DNA of 64,000 nt from contig NZ_JQGJ02000010.1 of NCBI RefSeq assembly GCF_000802155.2, forward strand, positions 124,001-188,000, read 5' to 3'. Below are positions 52,699-60,314 of the stretch, piece by piece. Source of the DNA: Pseudomonas frederiksbergensis. Its GTDB lineage: Bacteria > Pseudomonadota > Gammaproteobacteria > Pseudomonadales > Pseudomonadaceae. Within the stretch, counting starts at the first letter, position 1. Every line of letters starts with the position of its first letter. Position numbers and translations under genes: made by a program. Under the pieces are notes generated by a model, which was not told the DNA's origin, searched no databases, and was given only the letters and a program-made list of their open reading frames with translations.

Positions 52699-53628
52699 AT
52701 GAAGACGCGGCTAATGCTCAACAAAGGTTCGAAACCATCAGCCGTAAAGGTGTCCCTGGCAGCAGCGTTCGTCATTGTGTGCTGGGCCTACTCACCGATT
52801 GGTATTCGCATCGGCCTTCAGGCATACGAACCCGGCCACCTGGCGTTGATGAGATTCCTCATCGCCTCGACGTTCATGGCCGCTGTGGCCTTGGCCAAGG
52901 GCATTTGCCTGCCTCGATTGAAGGACGTGCCGCTGCTCGCCCTGCTGGGTTTTTTCGCCGTCAGCCTGCATCACATCGCCCTCAACTACGGGCAGCGAGG
53001 TGTCAGCGCTGGCGCCGCCAGTGTCCTGGCCCAAACCACGCCGTTGTTCAGTGCGCTACTGGCGCGTTTCGTCTTCAAGAACAGTGTCAATGGTTGGCAG
53101 TGGATGTGCGTGTTGTTGGGGTTGGCGGGCGCTGCCGTAGTGGTCGCGGGAGATCGTGGTTTGGGTCAGATAAATGCCCATGGACTGCTGATCCTCCTGG
53201 CGGCATTGTCCTGGAGCTTGTATTTCGCCCTGCAAAAACGCCATTGCCATCGCTACGACGGCCTGACCATGGTCTGTTACACCGTCTGGTCGGGAACCGC
53301 GCTGTTATTCCTCTTCGCGCCCGGGCTGCTGAACGAGGCGAAACAAGCGCCCACTTCGGTGAATCTGGCCGTGCTGATGCTCGGCATCTTTCCCAGCGCG
53401 CTGGCGTACCTCGCCTGGGCATACGTCCTGGCCCACAGCGATGTGAGCCGAGCGTCCATGGCGCTTTACCTGATCCCGCCGACCGCCATGCTGATGGCCT
53501 CGATGATCCTGGCCGAACGTCCCTCGGCGATGGTCGTCGTCGGGACGGCCATCGTATTGACCAGCGTCCTTGCACTCAACCTTGCCCCCGCGAGGCAGCT
53601 AGCAAAACTCGGAAAGCGGAACACCTAA
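52699..53628 (+). CDS. EamA/DMT-family transporter
   Basis: 309 aa, ten predicted helices in two EamA repeats (about 15-150 and 160-300), with the typical AFVIVCWAYSPIGIRIGLQA start and LILLAALSWSLYFALQKRH at the second repeat. Likely a metabolite exporter. Regulated, by context, through the divergent LysR gene. Confidence 0.87.
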   Translation: MKTRLMLNKGSKPSAVKVSLAAAFVIVCWAYSPIGIRIGLQAYEPGHLALMRFLIASTFMAAVALAKGICLPRLKDVPLLALLGFFAVSLHHIALNYGQRGVSAGAASVLAQTTPLFSALLARFVFKNSVNGWQWMCVLLGLAGAAVVVAGDRGLGQINAHGLLILLAALSWSLYFALQKRHCHRYDGLTMVCYTVWSGTALLFLFAPGLLNEAKQAPTSVNLAVLMLGIFPSALAYLAWAYVLAHSDVSRASMALYLIPPTAMLMASMILAERPSAMVVVGTAIVLTSVLALNLAPARQLAKLGKRNT

Positions 53629-53706
53629 TTTCCGAAACGTCCCACAACAAAGTCCTTGAAGTACGCGATACGGTCACATCCCAACCAAAAGCCGAGAATG
53701 CCAAGG

Positions 53707-54411
53707 ATGAATGAAGTGACCAAGAAAGCCGTGATCGTTTTCAGCGGCGGCCAGGATTCCACCACCTGCCTGATCCACGCATTACCCCAGTACGACGAAA
53801 TCCACTGCATCACCTTCGATTACGGCCAACGCCATCGCGCCGAGATTGAAGTGGCGAAGGACCTCGCCAAGCATTTTGGCGTGACGGCCCATAAAGTCCT
53901 GGACACCACGTTATTGAACGAACTGGCGGTCAGCAGCCTGACTCGCGCCAATATTCCGGTTCCCTCGGCGAACAGCAGCAAGGACGGCCCGCCTAATACA
54001 TTCGTGCCGGGTCGCAATATTCTGTTTCTGACGTTGGCGTCGATCTATGCCTATCAAGTGGGGGCTGAAGCGGTGATCACCGGTGTGTGCGAAACGGATT
54101 TTTCAGGGTATCCGGATTGCCGGGACAGTTTTGTAAAAGCCATGAACATCGCGATCGAAACCGGCATGGATTACAAATTGCGCATCGAGACTCCGTTGAT
54201 GTGGCTGAACAAGGCAGAGACCTGGGCCTTGGCGGATTATCACAACCAGCTGGAACTAGTGATGAACCGTACGCTGACTTGTTATAACGGCGTGGTGGGC
54301 AGTGGGTGCGGGGGCTGTGATGCTTGCAGTCTTCGCGCAGGAGGGCTGAAGGCTTTTACTGAAAATAGGGAAAGGGTTAGCAAGACACTAAAAAATAAAA
54401 TAAATATATAA
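53707..54411 (+). CDS. queC: 7-cyano-7-deazaguanine synthase QueC, enterobacterial-like
   Basis: 234 aa. ATP-dependent conversion of CDG to preQ0. PP-loop VIVFSGGQDSTTCLIHALPQ, then DYGQRHRAEIEVAKDLA and FVPGRNILFLTLASIYAYQV. The zinc cysteines are intact in CGGCDACSLRAGG. The sequence is closer to my memory of E. coli QueC (SGGQDSTT) than to the usual Pseudomonas form (SGGLDSAT). GC content falls toward the 3' end. No queD, queE or dpd modification genes adjoin it. Start uncertain: ATGs at 53698 and 53707, neither with a strong ribosome site. Confidence 0.9.
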   Translation: MNEVTKKAVIVFSGGQDSTTCLIHALPQYDEIHCITFDYGQRHRAEIEVAKDLAKHFGVTAHKVLDTTLLNELAVSSLTRANIPVPSANSSKDGPPNTFVPGRNILFLTLASIYAYQVGAEAVITGVCETDFSGYPDCRDSFVKAMNIAIETGMDYKLRIETPLMWLNKAETWALADYHNQLELVMNRTLTCYNGVVGSGCGGCDACSLRAGGLKAFTENRERVSKTLKNKINI

Positions 54412-54523
54412 AAAACACTTAGACCGATGGCCATCAAATTGACGGCCATCCTCTTCAGGCAGGCGAGCCCCGACGATTCATCAAATAATCAACGCCAACT
54501 CAACAATCAAGAGGGTTTCGTCA

Positions 54524-54776
54524 TGAAAAGATACAGGCCCGTCACCGGTACCGAGTGCATCATCGCTTCGTTATTGATCGACATAGAAGCACCGCTGGAC
54601 GTCTTGCACGAAACCGCGTGCCGACCGCATTCGCGCCGCCACCCAGTTTCTTGAAACCTGGCATTCGAAGGGGGGCCTATAGCGAATTGGCTCGTGTGCT
54701 GGTGGTTTCATTGCGCGAAGACTGCGATTTGCTGGATGTCGTGGGGCGCCGCTTGCAGTCGCAGGTTGCAACTTGA
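54524..54776 (+). pseudogene. Small Pseudomonas-type gene broken by two frameshifts
   Basis: Three overlapping frames together read like one protein: MKRYRPVTGTECIIASLL to IDIEAPLDVLHETA, then DRIRAATQFLETWHSKGG in the next frame, then SELARVLVVSLREDCDLLDV to the stop at 54776. The breaks fall near 54620 and at the G6 run near 54674. The assembled protein resembles short Pseudomonas proteins of unknown function. Sequencing error in the G run is possible. Confidence 0.45.
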
Positions 54777-54781
54777 CAAAG

Positions 54782-54806
54782 AAAAAGGCGCCTTGCGGCG
54801 CCCTTC
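54782..54806. terminator. Short GC hairpin terminator
   Basis: GGCGCC (54787-54792), loop TTGC, GGCGCC (54797-54802), preceded by an A5 run and followed by CTT. Works best for the minus-strand toxin/immunity array ending at 54863, where the A run becomes the U tract. Confidence 0.7.
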
Positions 54807-54862
54807 GGAAACGCGGCTCCTATATCAGGGGAACATAGCAGTGTCGTTATACTTGCGAAGAA

Positions 54863-55252
54863 TTACCTAAACTTGATCAGCACAGCTGCAATTATCATCC
54901 AGACCAAGCTAAAGATCATAAGTGTAAAATCAACGATCAAAAGACGTTTCAAGCCTGCCGGAAAGATTGCGTAATCGGATGAGTCCAAGTCGCCGAGGCG
55001 AATGTGCGTTTTGGGCATCATAATCATCGCCGTGTTTTTCGTTATTTCCATGACAGACCAAATCCAACCGCGCCTCCCCAGACACGGCCCCCAGAGATAA
55101 ATATAACCACTGTTTTTCAGTGCATCTTTTAAAGCATTCAAACGACAATGACCGAGATACACACAGCATATAACTCCCGCAACTACAAAAAGCGCCCAGC
55201 CACCGGCAATAACTAGGGCAAGCCATGGAGGCCAAGTATCGATACTGTTCAT
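54863..55252 (-). CDS. Membrane immunity protein 3 of the T6SS toxin array
   Basis: 129 aa with two predicted helices (about 9-32 and 105-126). It shares with the proteins at 55780 and 56618 the framework ALKNSGYIYLWGPCLGRRG, an LGD-x-D segment and AIFPAGLKRLLIVDFTLM. It overlaps the upstream toxin tail by 4 bp. Membrane immunity proteins with this topology are expected for membrane-inserting toxins. Cognate specificity for tail 3 is inferred from adjacency. Confidence 0.65.
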   Translation of the reverse strand: MNSIDTWPPWLALVIAGGWALFVVAGVICCVYLGHCRLNALKDALKNSGYIYLWGPCLGRRGWIWSVMEITKNTAMIMMPKTHIRLGDLDSSDYAIFPAGLKRLLIVDFTLMIFSLVWMIIAAVLIKFR

Positions 55253-55711
55253 GGATGTGTAACCTCATAAAATTTATCGCCTGTATATTCGCCAGCCTTA
55301 CCGCCGTAAGTTGCCCCCATCCATCCACCCGTACCTACCAATGCTGCGACACAGATAACGCCTCCGACGCCTGTCGAGACGCCAAGAGCCAGGCACATCG
55401 AAGCGCCGGCAACTTTGCCGATCCTTCCTCCCACCGCGCCACCCGCAGTGGACAAGCAGAATTTTCCGCTCTCGGTAACCTGACCCGCTCACAAGCCTCC
55501 TCTGCCCCCCCATTGCACACAGCCTGAACCGCCAACACCGAAGACACCCCACCAATCCCAATCCCGACATACCCGCCCATCTGCATATATCTCGCAGCAC
55601 GACTGGTGCTTTCCACATGCGTGGCGTACCCCGGTATCTGCCCCGGCGCACCGCGCGTTGTTTCAGTGGTGCACCAAGCTGCCGCTGGAGATGTCAATGG
55701 CTGGAAGTCAT
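55249..55711 (-). pseudogene. Displaced toxin tail 3, frameshifted
   Basis: Homologous to the last about 150 residues of the PAAR effector at 57004. Frame 1 carries RGAPGQIPGYATHVESTSRA and YVGIGIGGVSSVLAVQAVCN; frame 2 carries CLALGVSTGVGGVICVAAL and GEYTGDKFYEVTHP. A one-base deletion near 55480 (TTACC against TTCACC in the intact copies) joins them, and an extra base near 55707 brings a stop just after the ATG at 55711. The array copy is therefore doubly inactivated. Confidence 0.7.
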
Positions 55712-55779
55712 CTAAGCTTTACCAATAGCGCTCCGAACTTCGCGGACGAGCTGTCCGTTATTCATCTAGCGTTGATGGA

Positions 55780-56163
55780 TTATTCGAACTGGATCAACAC
55801 GGCTACGACTGCCATCCAGGCGAGGCCGATATAGATTATCGTCATCTCAATTAATAGGAGGCGTTTCAAATAACGAGGGAAGTTCTCGATATCAACAGGG
55901 TCTACCTCCCCGATAGCGATTGATGCTCTAGGCCAAAGCACCATTCCGGCAATTTTTCCTATCTCTAAGAGCGACCAAACCACCCCCCGCCTCCCCAGGC
56001 TCGGCCCCCAGAGATAAATATAGTGGCTGTTCTTCAAGGCCTCCTTTATCGCATCCAGATGGCGTTGGCTCAGGTATAGACCGAATACCGCCCCTACAAA
56101 GCTCAATAGGATCGGGCCCCCATTCAAAATGAGGAGGCCCCATACAGGCCACCCGCTGATCAA
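55780..56163 (-). CDS. Membrane immunity protein 2 of the T6SS toxin array
   Basis: 127 aa, two predicted helices (about 6-30 and 104-125). Homologous to the other two immunity proteins through ALKNSHYIYLWGPSLGRRG and DIENFPRYLKRLLLIEMTI. It overlaps toxin tail 2 by 4 bp, indicating coupled translation. About 65 bp downstream of it, a fragment ending ALLVKLR at 55712 looks like the 3' end of yet another immunity gene. Confidence 0.65.
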   Translation of the reverse strand: MISGWPVWGLLILNGGPILLSFVGAVFGLYLSQRHLDAIKEALKNSHYIYLWGPSLGRRGVVWSLLEIGKIAGMVLWPRASIAIGEVDPVDIENFPRYLKRLLLIEMTIIYIGLAWMAVVAVLIQFE

Positions 56164-56621
56164 GGCTCTATAACGTCATACAATAACTCACCGATGGCCT
56201 CCCCCCTTTGACCGCCCACCGTTGTGCCTGCCCATGAGCCGGCTGCCACCACAGTCGCAATACAAATAACGCCTCCAACACCGGTAGTAACTCCAAGCGC
56301 CAAGCAAACAGCGCCACTCGCCGCACAAGCGCCTATCCCCCCAGCTACCCCGCGGAAAGTAGACCCAACAAATTTCCCTCCCTCAGTAAACCTGGCCCGC
56401 TCACAAGCTTTCTCTGAACCCCCGTTGCAAACAGCCTGAACCGCCAGTACCGAAGAAACCCCACCAATCCCAATCCCGACATACCCACCCATCTGCATAT
56501 ATTTCGCTGCACGACTGATGCTCTCCACATGCGAGGCATACCCCGGTATCTGCCCCGGCGCGCCAGCCTTGTTCCAGTGATGAACCAGACAACGGCTGGA
56601 GACGCCAATGGCTGGAATCAT
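56160..56621 (-). CDS. Displaced toxin tail 2 (glycine-rich, membrane-inserting)
   Basis: 153 aa without a PAAR domain. It corresponds to residues about 317-469 of the effector at 57004: LVHHWNKAGAPGQIPGYASH, YVGIGIGGVSSVLAVQAV and a variable C-terminus GSTFRGVAGGIGACAASGAV. The frame is intact, and its ATG overlaps the preceding immunity stop by 4 bp, so it may be translated as a free toxin fragment or serve as a recombination donor. Confidence 0.7.
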   Translation of the reverse strand: MIPAIGVSSRCLVHHWNKAGAPGQIPGYASHVESISRAAKYMQMGGYVGIGIGGVSSVLAVQAVCNGGSEKACERARFTEGGKFVGSTFRGVAGGIGACAASGAVCLALGVTTGVGGVICIATVVAAGSWAGTTVGGQRGEAIGELLYDVIEP

Positions 56622-57007
56622 CTAAGCCTTACCAATAGTGCCCCGAGCATTATCCCAATCGACGCAACAAGCATCATCGCCACATAAATGTTCAGAAGTC
56701 GTTTCAGATGGAGCGGAAAGTTCTCGATATCGCCAGCGCTTACATCCCCAAGTTGAACGTATGCCCCTGGCCAAGTGACCATTCCGGCAATTTTGTTGAC
56801 CAGCACCCATCCTCCGAACCGACCCTGTCTCCGCCATGCGGCCCCCCAAGTAGAGACATAACTGCCGTTGCGCAAAGCCTGCATCATAGAGTCCAGATGT
56901 CGATGACCTAGGTACAGGTTGAATACGACACAAAAAAAGGCCAGCAGATGCGGACTGCCAACAACAATGACAACAACCCAGGGCGACCAACTATCAATGC
57001 GAATCAC
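56618..57007 (-). CDS. Membrane immunity protein 1, cognate to the PAAR effector
   Basis: 129 aa, two predicted helices (about 8-31 and 104-127). Contains LGHRHLDSMMQALRNGSYVS and DIENFPLHLKRLLNIYVAM, shared with the other two immunity proteins, while the middle part differs. The start overlaps the effector stop by 4 bp. Confidence 0.7.
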   Translation of the reverse strand: MIRIDSWSPWVVVIVVGSPHLLAFFCVVFNLYLGHRHLDSMMQALRNGSYVSTWGAAWRRQGRFGGWVLVNKIAGMVTWPGAYVQLGDVSAGDIENFPLHLKRLLNIYVAMMLVASIGIMLGALLVRLR

Positions 57008-58413
57008 GGTTGGGTACTCTCAAAAATAATCTCACCTATTGCCTCGCCCCCTATTCCGCCACCAGTCGTCCCTGCCCATGCGCCGGCCGCAACCACCGCC
57101 GCAACACAAACAACTCCCCCAATCCCCGTAGAAACACCAAGTGCAAGGCAAACGGGAGCACTCGCCCAAGAAGCAAGCCCCCCTATAGCTATTCCTCCCG
57201 TAGTCGATCCAACAAACTTCCCTCCCTCGGTAAACCTGACCCGCTCACAAGCCTCCTCAGAGCCCCCGTTACACACAGCCTGAACCGCCAGCAACGAAGA
57301 CACCCCACCAATCCCAATCCCGACATACCCGCCCATCTGCATATATTTCGCAGCACGACTGGTGCTTTCCACATGCGAGGCATACCCCGGTATCTGCCCC
57401 GGCGCGCCAGCCTTGTTCCAGTGATGAACCAGACTGCGATTCGAAATGCCGAGGGCAGTCTTCAGCTTGGGGTGGTCGCCCAGTGTCGTATGGCCGCGCA
57501 GGCGGGTGGAGTTCAGCAAATGAGCATCCAATTGGGCGAGCAGAAGTTTGCGCTCGGTAAAAAACTGCGTTGACTTGAGATGGCCGTGCTGGCGATAGCT
57601 GTCCTGATGCAAGCGCTCCATGGCTTGCAGGGTGTCGCGCAGGCTGGTCAGGTGTTTTTCCATCACCACGGCGCTGACACCGAGCCAGGTCGAGGTCTGG
57701 CCGGTGAAGCTGGCAATCTCGGCCGCGTAGCGGTGCATGAAGTCGGCTTGTTCGGCTGTCAGGTCTTCGAGCGCAGCATTCACCGTTTCCGCTGCCGCCA
57801 TCACCTGAGCTTCTTCGCGGGTGCATTGCAGATTGTTCGGGTCGCTCAGCACGATCATCGAACCGGCTTTTACAACATCGCGGTGAGGGTTCAACGCTCG
57901 GAATTTGCGCATCACCTGCGGGTCGGGCGCGGGGAATAACGTGGCTTCCAAGGCTTCACGGCTCACGCTTTTAGGGACGACGAAGAAGCCCGGTTCCTGA
58001 GGCTCCAGGCGGGTGGATGCTCCGAACGGCAGTTGGCTTGAGGGGGTGAAGCTCGAATGCCGCGGTGCAATCGACGCGTCCACGGCGTGTTGAGAAGCCG
58101 GTTGAGCGGCGCGACTGGCTTGCGGTGCAGGGCTTCCGTTCTTGTAGCTGGCCGTGAATACGGAAGGTAGCAGGCGTGCGTTGCAGGGGCAGCCACTTTG
58201 GCTTTCCAGCGTACCTGCCATGAGCCGGCCATTGCTGGTCATGTGGGTTATACCGCCGATGATCCGATACGTTTTGCCATCCTTGCCGCACGTTACGCGG
58301 TCACCTTCACAGGCATGAAGGAGCCCGCCCAGGCTGAAGCTTGCGTCCCCATCCAGAACCTTCCCACCACAGGTGGTTTGGTCACCTAGCCCAATGTAGT
58401 AACCCCGGTTCAT
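57004..58413 (-). CDS. T6SS PAAR effector with glycine-zipper membrane-inserting C-terminus
   Basis: 469 aa. The PAAR-type tip domain (about 1-90) starts YYIGLGDQTTCGGKVLDGDA and contains ACEGDRVTCGKDGKTYRIIGG. A LysM-like segment (about 155-210, VPKSVSREALEATLFPAPDP) and a helical region (215-330) follow. The C-terminal part has GxxxG-rich hydrophobic stretches at about 365-390 and 405-465 (TTGGIAIGGLASWASAPVCL, GAWAGTTGGGIGGEAIGEII), typical of pore-forming toxins. It would cap a VgrG spike and insert into the target cell membrane. It overlaps the immunity gene downstream and the PAAR-like gene upstream by 4 bp each. Confidence 0.8.
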   Translation of the reverse strand: MNRGYYIGLGDQTTCGGKVLDGDASFSLGGLLHACEGDRVTCGKDGKTYRIIGGITHMTSNGRLMAGTLESQSGCPCNARLLPSVFTASYKNGSPAPQASRAAQPASQHAVDASIAPRHSSFTPSSQLPFGASTRLEPQEPGFFVVPKSVSREALEATLFPAPDPQVMRKFRALNPHRDVVKAGSMIVLSDPNNLQCTREEAQVMAAAETVNAALEDLTAEQADFMHRYAAEIASFTGQTSTWLGVSAVVMEKHLTSLRDTLQAMERLHQDSYRQHGHLKSTQFFTERKLLLAQLDAHLLNSTRLRGHTTLGDHPKLKTALGISNRSLVHHWNKAGAPGQIPGYASHVESTSRAAKYMQMGGYVGIGIGGVSSLLAVQAVCNGGSEEACERVRFTEGGKFVGSTTGGIAIGGLASWASAPVCLALGVSTGIGGVVCVAAVVAAGAWAGTTGGGIGGEAIGEIIFESTQP

Positions 58414-58943
58414 TGGATGGCATCCTTCGCCCCATCTGACCGCAGGCCGGCTCCCTGCGCCTGTTCAGTCCCGGGCAGGAAGTCATCCGCCAACGGCACG
58501 CCCTCACGGGCAATGAGCAACAACGCGCCTTGTGGCGTATTGATAATTTCATCGCCATTGCTCAGGACGCTGCCCACCAGCGCAACATGACAGTTGCCCT
58601 CGCCCGCGCCAGTGACGATCCGCGCAGTGCGGCCATCGGCATACACAACCTGATCGCCCTTGCACGCTGCGCTGACTTGGCGTCCGTCCGCCAACGGCAG
58701 TTCAAACGACGCCGAACCTCGCTGGATAACCCCGCCATCGCGAGTCTGGCTGCCTTCGGTGGCGACTCGGTAAATGGCGATCGGTGGATGAACCTGGGCG
58801 TACGCCTGTCGTCGGTGGACGATCGCTAACCCGTGTTCGTCGAAACCGGCAAGTTGCTGATCCGTGAAAGGTGAGTCGTCCAGGCGACGAAGATACTCAG
58901 CGGATGCTTCGTTGGTATAGGCGAGTTGCAGAGATGCGTGCAT
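58410..58943 (-). CDS. Second PAAR-like protein upstream of the PAAR effector
   Basis: 177 aa. The N-terminal about 70 residues (LQLAYTNEASAEYLRRLDDS) have no clear family. The C-terminal about 100 residues show the PAAR-like repeat pattern: DGGVIQRGSASFELPLADGR, ACKGDQVVYADGR, HVALVGSVLSNGDEIINTPQ. It could be a tip component or partner that loads the effector onto VgrG. It is translationally coupled to the effector. Confidence 0.65.
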   Translation of the reverse strand: MHASLQLAYTNEASAEYLRRLDDSPFTDQQLAGFDEHGLAIVHRRQAYAQVHPPIAIYRVATEGSQTRDGGVIQRGSASFELPLADGRQVSAACKGDQVVYADGRTARIVTGAGEGNCHVALVGSVLSNGDEIINTPQGALLLIAREGVPLADDFLPGTEQAQGAGLRSDGAKDAIQ

Positions 58944-59414
58944 TTTTTCAAGGCTCCTACCCAGGGGTCGCTGTTCGCTTGGCCTCTGCCAAGTCGAACG
59001 AATTCAGAGCTATGAATAAAACGTTGTGGCGCGGGTAAGCCGCAATTACGAAGAAGAGGCATTTGGAGCGAAAAAGACGTTTCGCACAGGGAAGTATTCG
59101 TCTTCCTACATGCTTTGCGGTTCTGCTGCGCGATTTGCTCGAAAACGAGGCACTTACTGATACACCGCCTTCGGAGCAGGCTCGCACCCACATGGGTCTA
59201 TAGAGTCTGCAAAGGTCATTTGCTTTTCGGATAACAGTCGCATCAGGAACCAATAGGGAACGCCCCAACGGAATGCGTGTTTTCCTAAAGTAAGAGGCGT
59301 TTTCCTTGCCGCTTGTCGGGACTGTCATCTTTGACAGTATCGCTGGAGTTCTCGATAGCTTCAGGCTCTCAGTGTCTGAAGCAGCGCCTTCATTTGGACG
59401 AGGCGCCGCCACTC
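58944..59414. other. Upstream region of the PAAR operon, no convincing gene
   Basis: Open frames here lack ribosome sites and family similarity. A partial REP unit (CGGAGCAGGCTCGCACCCAC) lies at about 59172. The promoter of the toxin array should lie here on the minus strand. Confidence 0.5.
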
Positions 59415-59900
59415 ATGCTTTTCATGAACACAAGCCGGCCCAAAGTGGATAAGAAACTGCAAAACACCATCGCTTGGTCGGGAACAGCTACAACGGGTTC
59501 CCAACCTTGTCCCCAGTTCACAGTGGACCCAGGCACAGTCCTCGTGGATGGCGTGTTGTTCAGGCATGAATCTGCAGATGTGAAGGGCAGATGTCTTCAC
59601 TATCTGATTGGCGGAGACGGTGAATACCCGGTCTTGCTGGCGCATGGTTTCTCCAACAGGCGGCTTGACTGGAAAATACTGCTGCAGCCATTGGTGCGGG
59701 TTGGATTTACGCCCATCGTTCTAGACTACAGTGGGGCTGGCGAAACTGCGGTTTGGGAAAGTGGCGATGGCAAAAAAGACATGATCTGCGAGCTACACGA
59801 ACTCGTAACTCTTCTAAATATCAAGCAGGTCAATATCGTTGCTCATACAAACACAGGCGACCGGCGAGGCAATTCTGGCGCGCTCGACGAAACGAAATAA
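59415..59900 (+). pseudogene. Alpha/beta hydrolase, N-terminal fragment
   Basis: 161 aa. Oxyanion-hole motif LLAHGFSNRRLDWKILLQPL and the strand/loop TPIVLDYSGAGETA are recognisable, and VNIVAHTNTGDRRGNSG stands where the nucleophile elbow (HxxG-type) should be. The frame stops soon after, without the cap or the catalytic His region. Typical family length is about 280-320 aa, so more than a third is missing. Confidence 0.5.
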
Positions 59901-59982
59901 CGGAGGTCCATGTTCAATCTCCCCCGCCCATGCAGATGCGGTATAGGAACCAAAAGCTGGAGAGGCTAACGAGGCCTGAACG

Positions 59983-60010
59983 AAGAAGGGCGCCTTTCGG
60001 CGCCCTTCTT
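59983..60010. terminator. Strong 12-bp hairpin terminator
   Basis: AAGAAGGGCGCC (59983-59994), loop TTTC, then the exact complement (59999-60010). The TTCTT ending gives a modest T tract on the plus strand. Confidence 0.75.
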
Positions 60011-60045
60011 GAGCGACTCGGCAGGAGGCTCCCATGCTGTCCCGT

Positions 60046-60243
60046 TCAGGTACTGGCATGCAATTTCAAACCCAACGCTTTTACTGCTTTCAAAATGCTA
60101 CCAAATTCAGGGTTTTCCTTCGCCCGACAAGGCTCGGTAAAGATTCTCCCTGGACAACCGGGCGTCACGGGCCACTTGCGACATTCCACGAGCCCGCGCA
60201 GTGGCCAGCCGGAAAAGGTAGAACTTCGAATAATCTCCGTCAT
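60046..60243 (-). pseudogene. HigA-type antitoxin gene, frameshifted
   Basis: Two frames combine to ATARARGMSQVARDARLSRE with NLYRALSGEG, then NPEFGSILKAVKALGLKLHA. This is the conserved core of the addiction-module antidote family (COG3636, HTH). A one-base excess in the A run near 60116 (GGAAAACCC) brings an early stop. The N-terminus is also degraded, and no HigB-like toxin gene is nearby. Confidence 0.55.
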
Positions 60244-60314
60244 GCGCGCGGTGTAGCTTTTGCGCTACACACGCAAAGCTCTGCATCACCTCAAGCGTCA
60301 TCCCAACCAAGCCC

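Noticed and set aside
53625..53813. 62-aa minus-strand frame overlapping the queC start
   Set aside because: It has a membrane-like stretch, but lies opposite the conserved PP-loop of queC and has no family or good ribosome site.
55249..57006. Repeated toxin tails considered as an assembly duplication
   Set aside because: The copies differ throughout in sequence and frameshifts and are interleaved with distinct immunity genes, so they are real diverged modules.
58957..59412. Minus-strand frame of 151 codons upstream of the PAAR operon
   Set aside because: Ser/Arg-rich, no ribosome site, no recognisable domain; treated as leader/intergenic.
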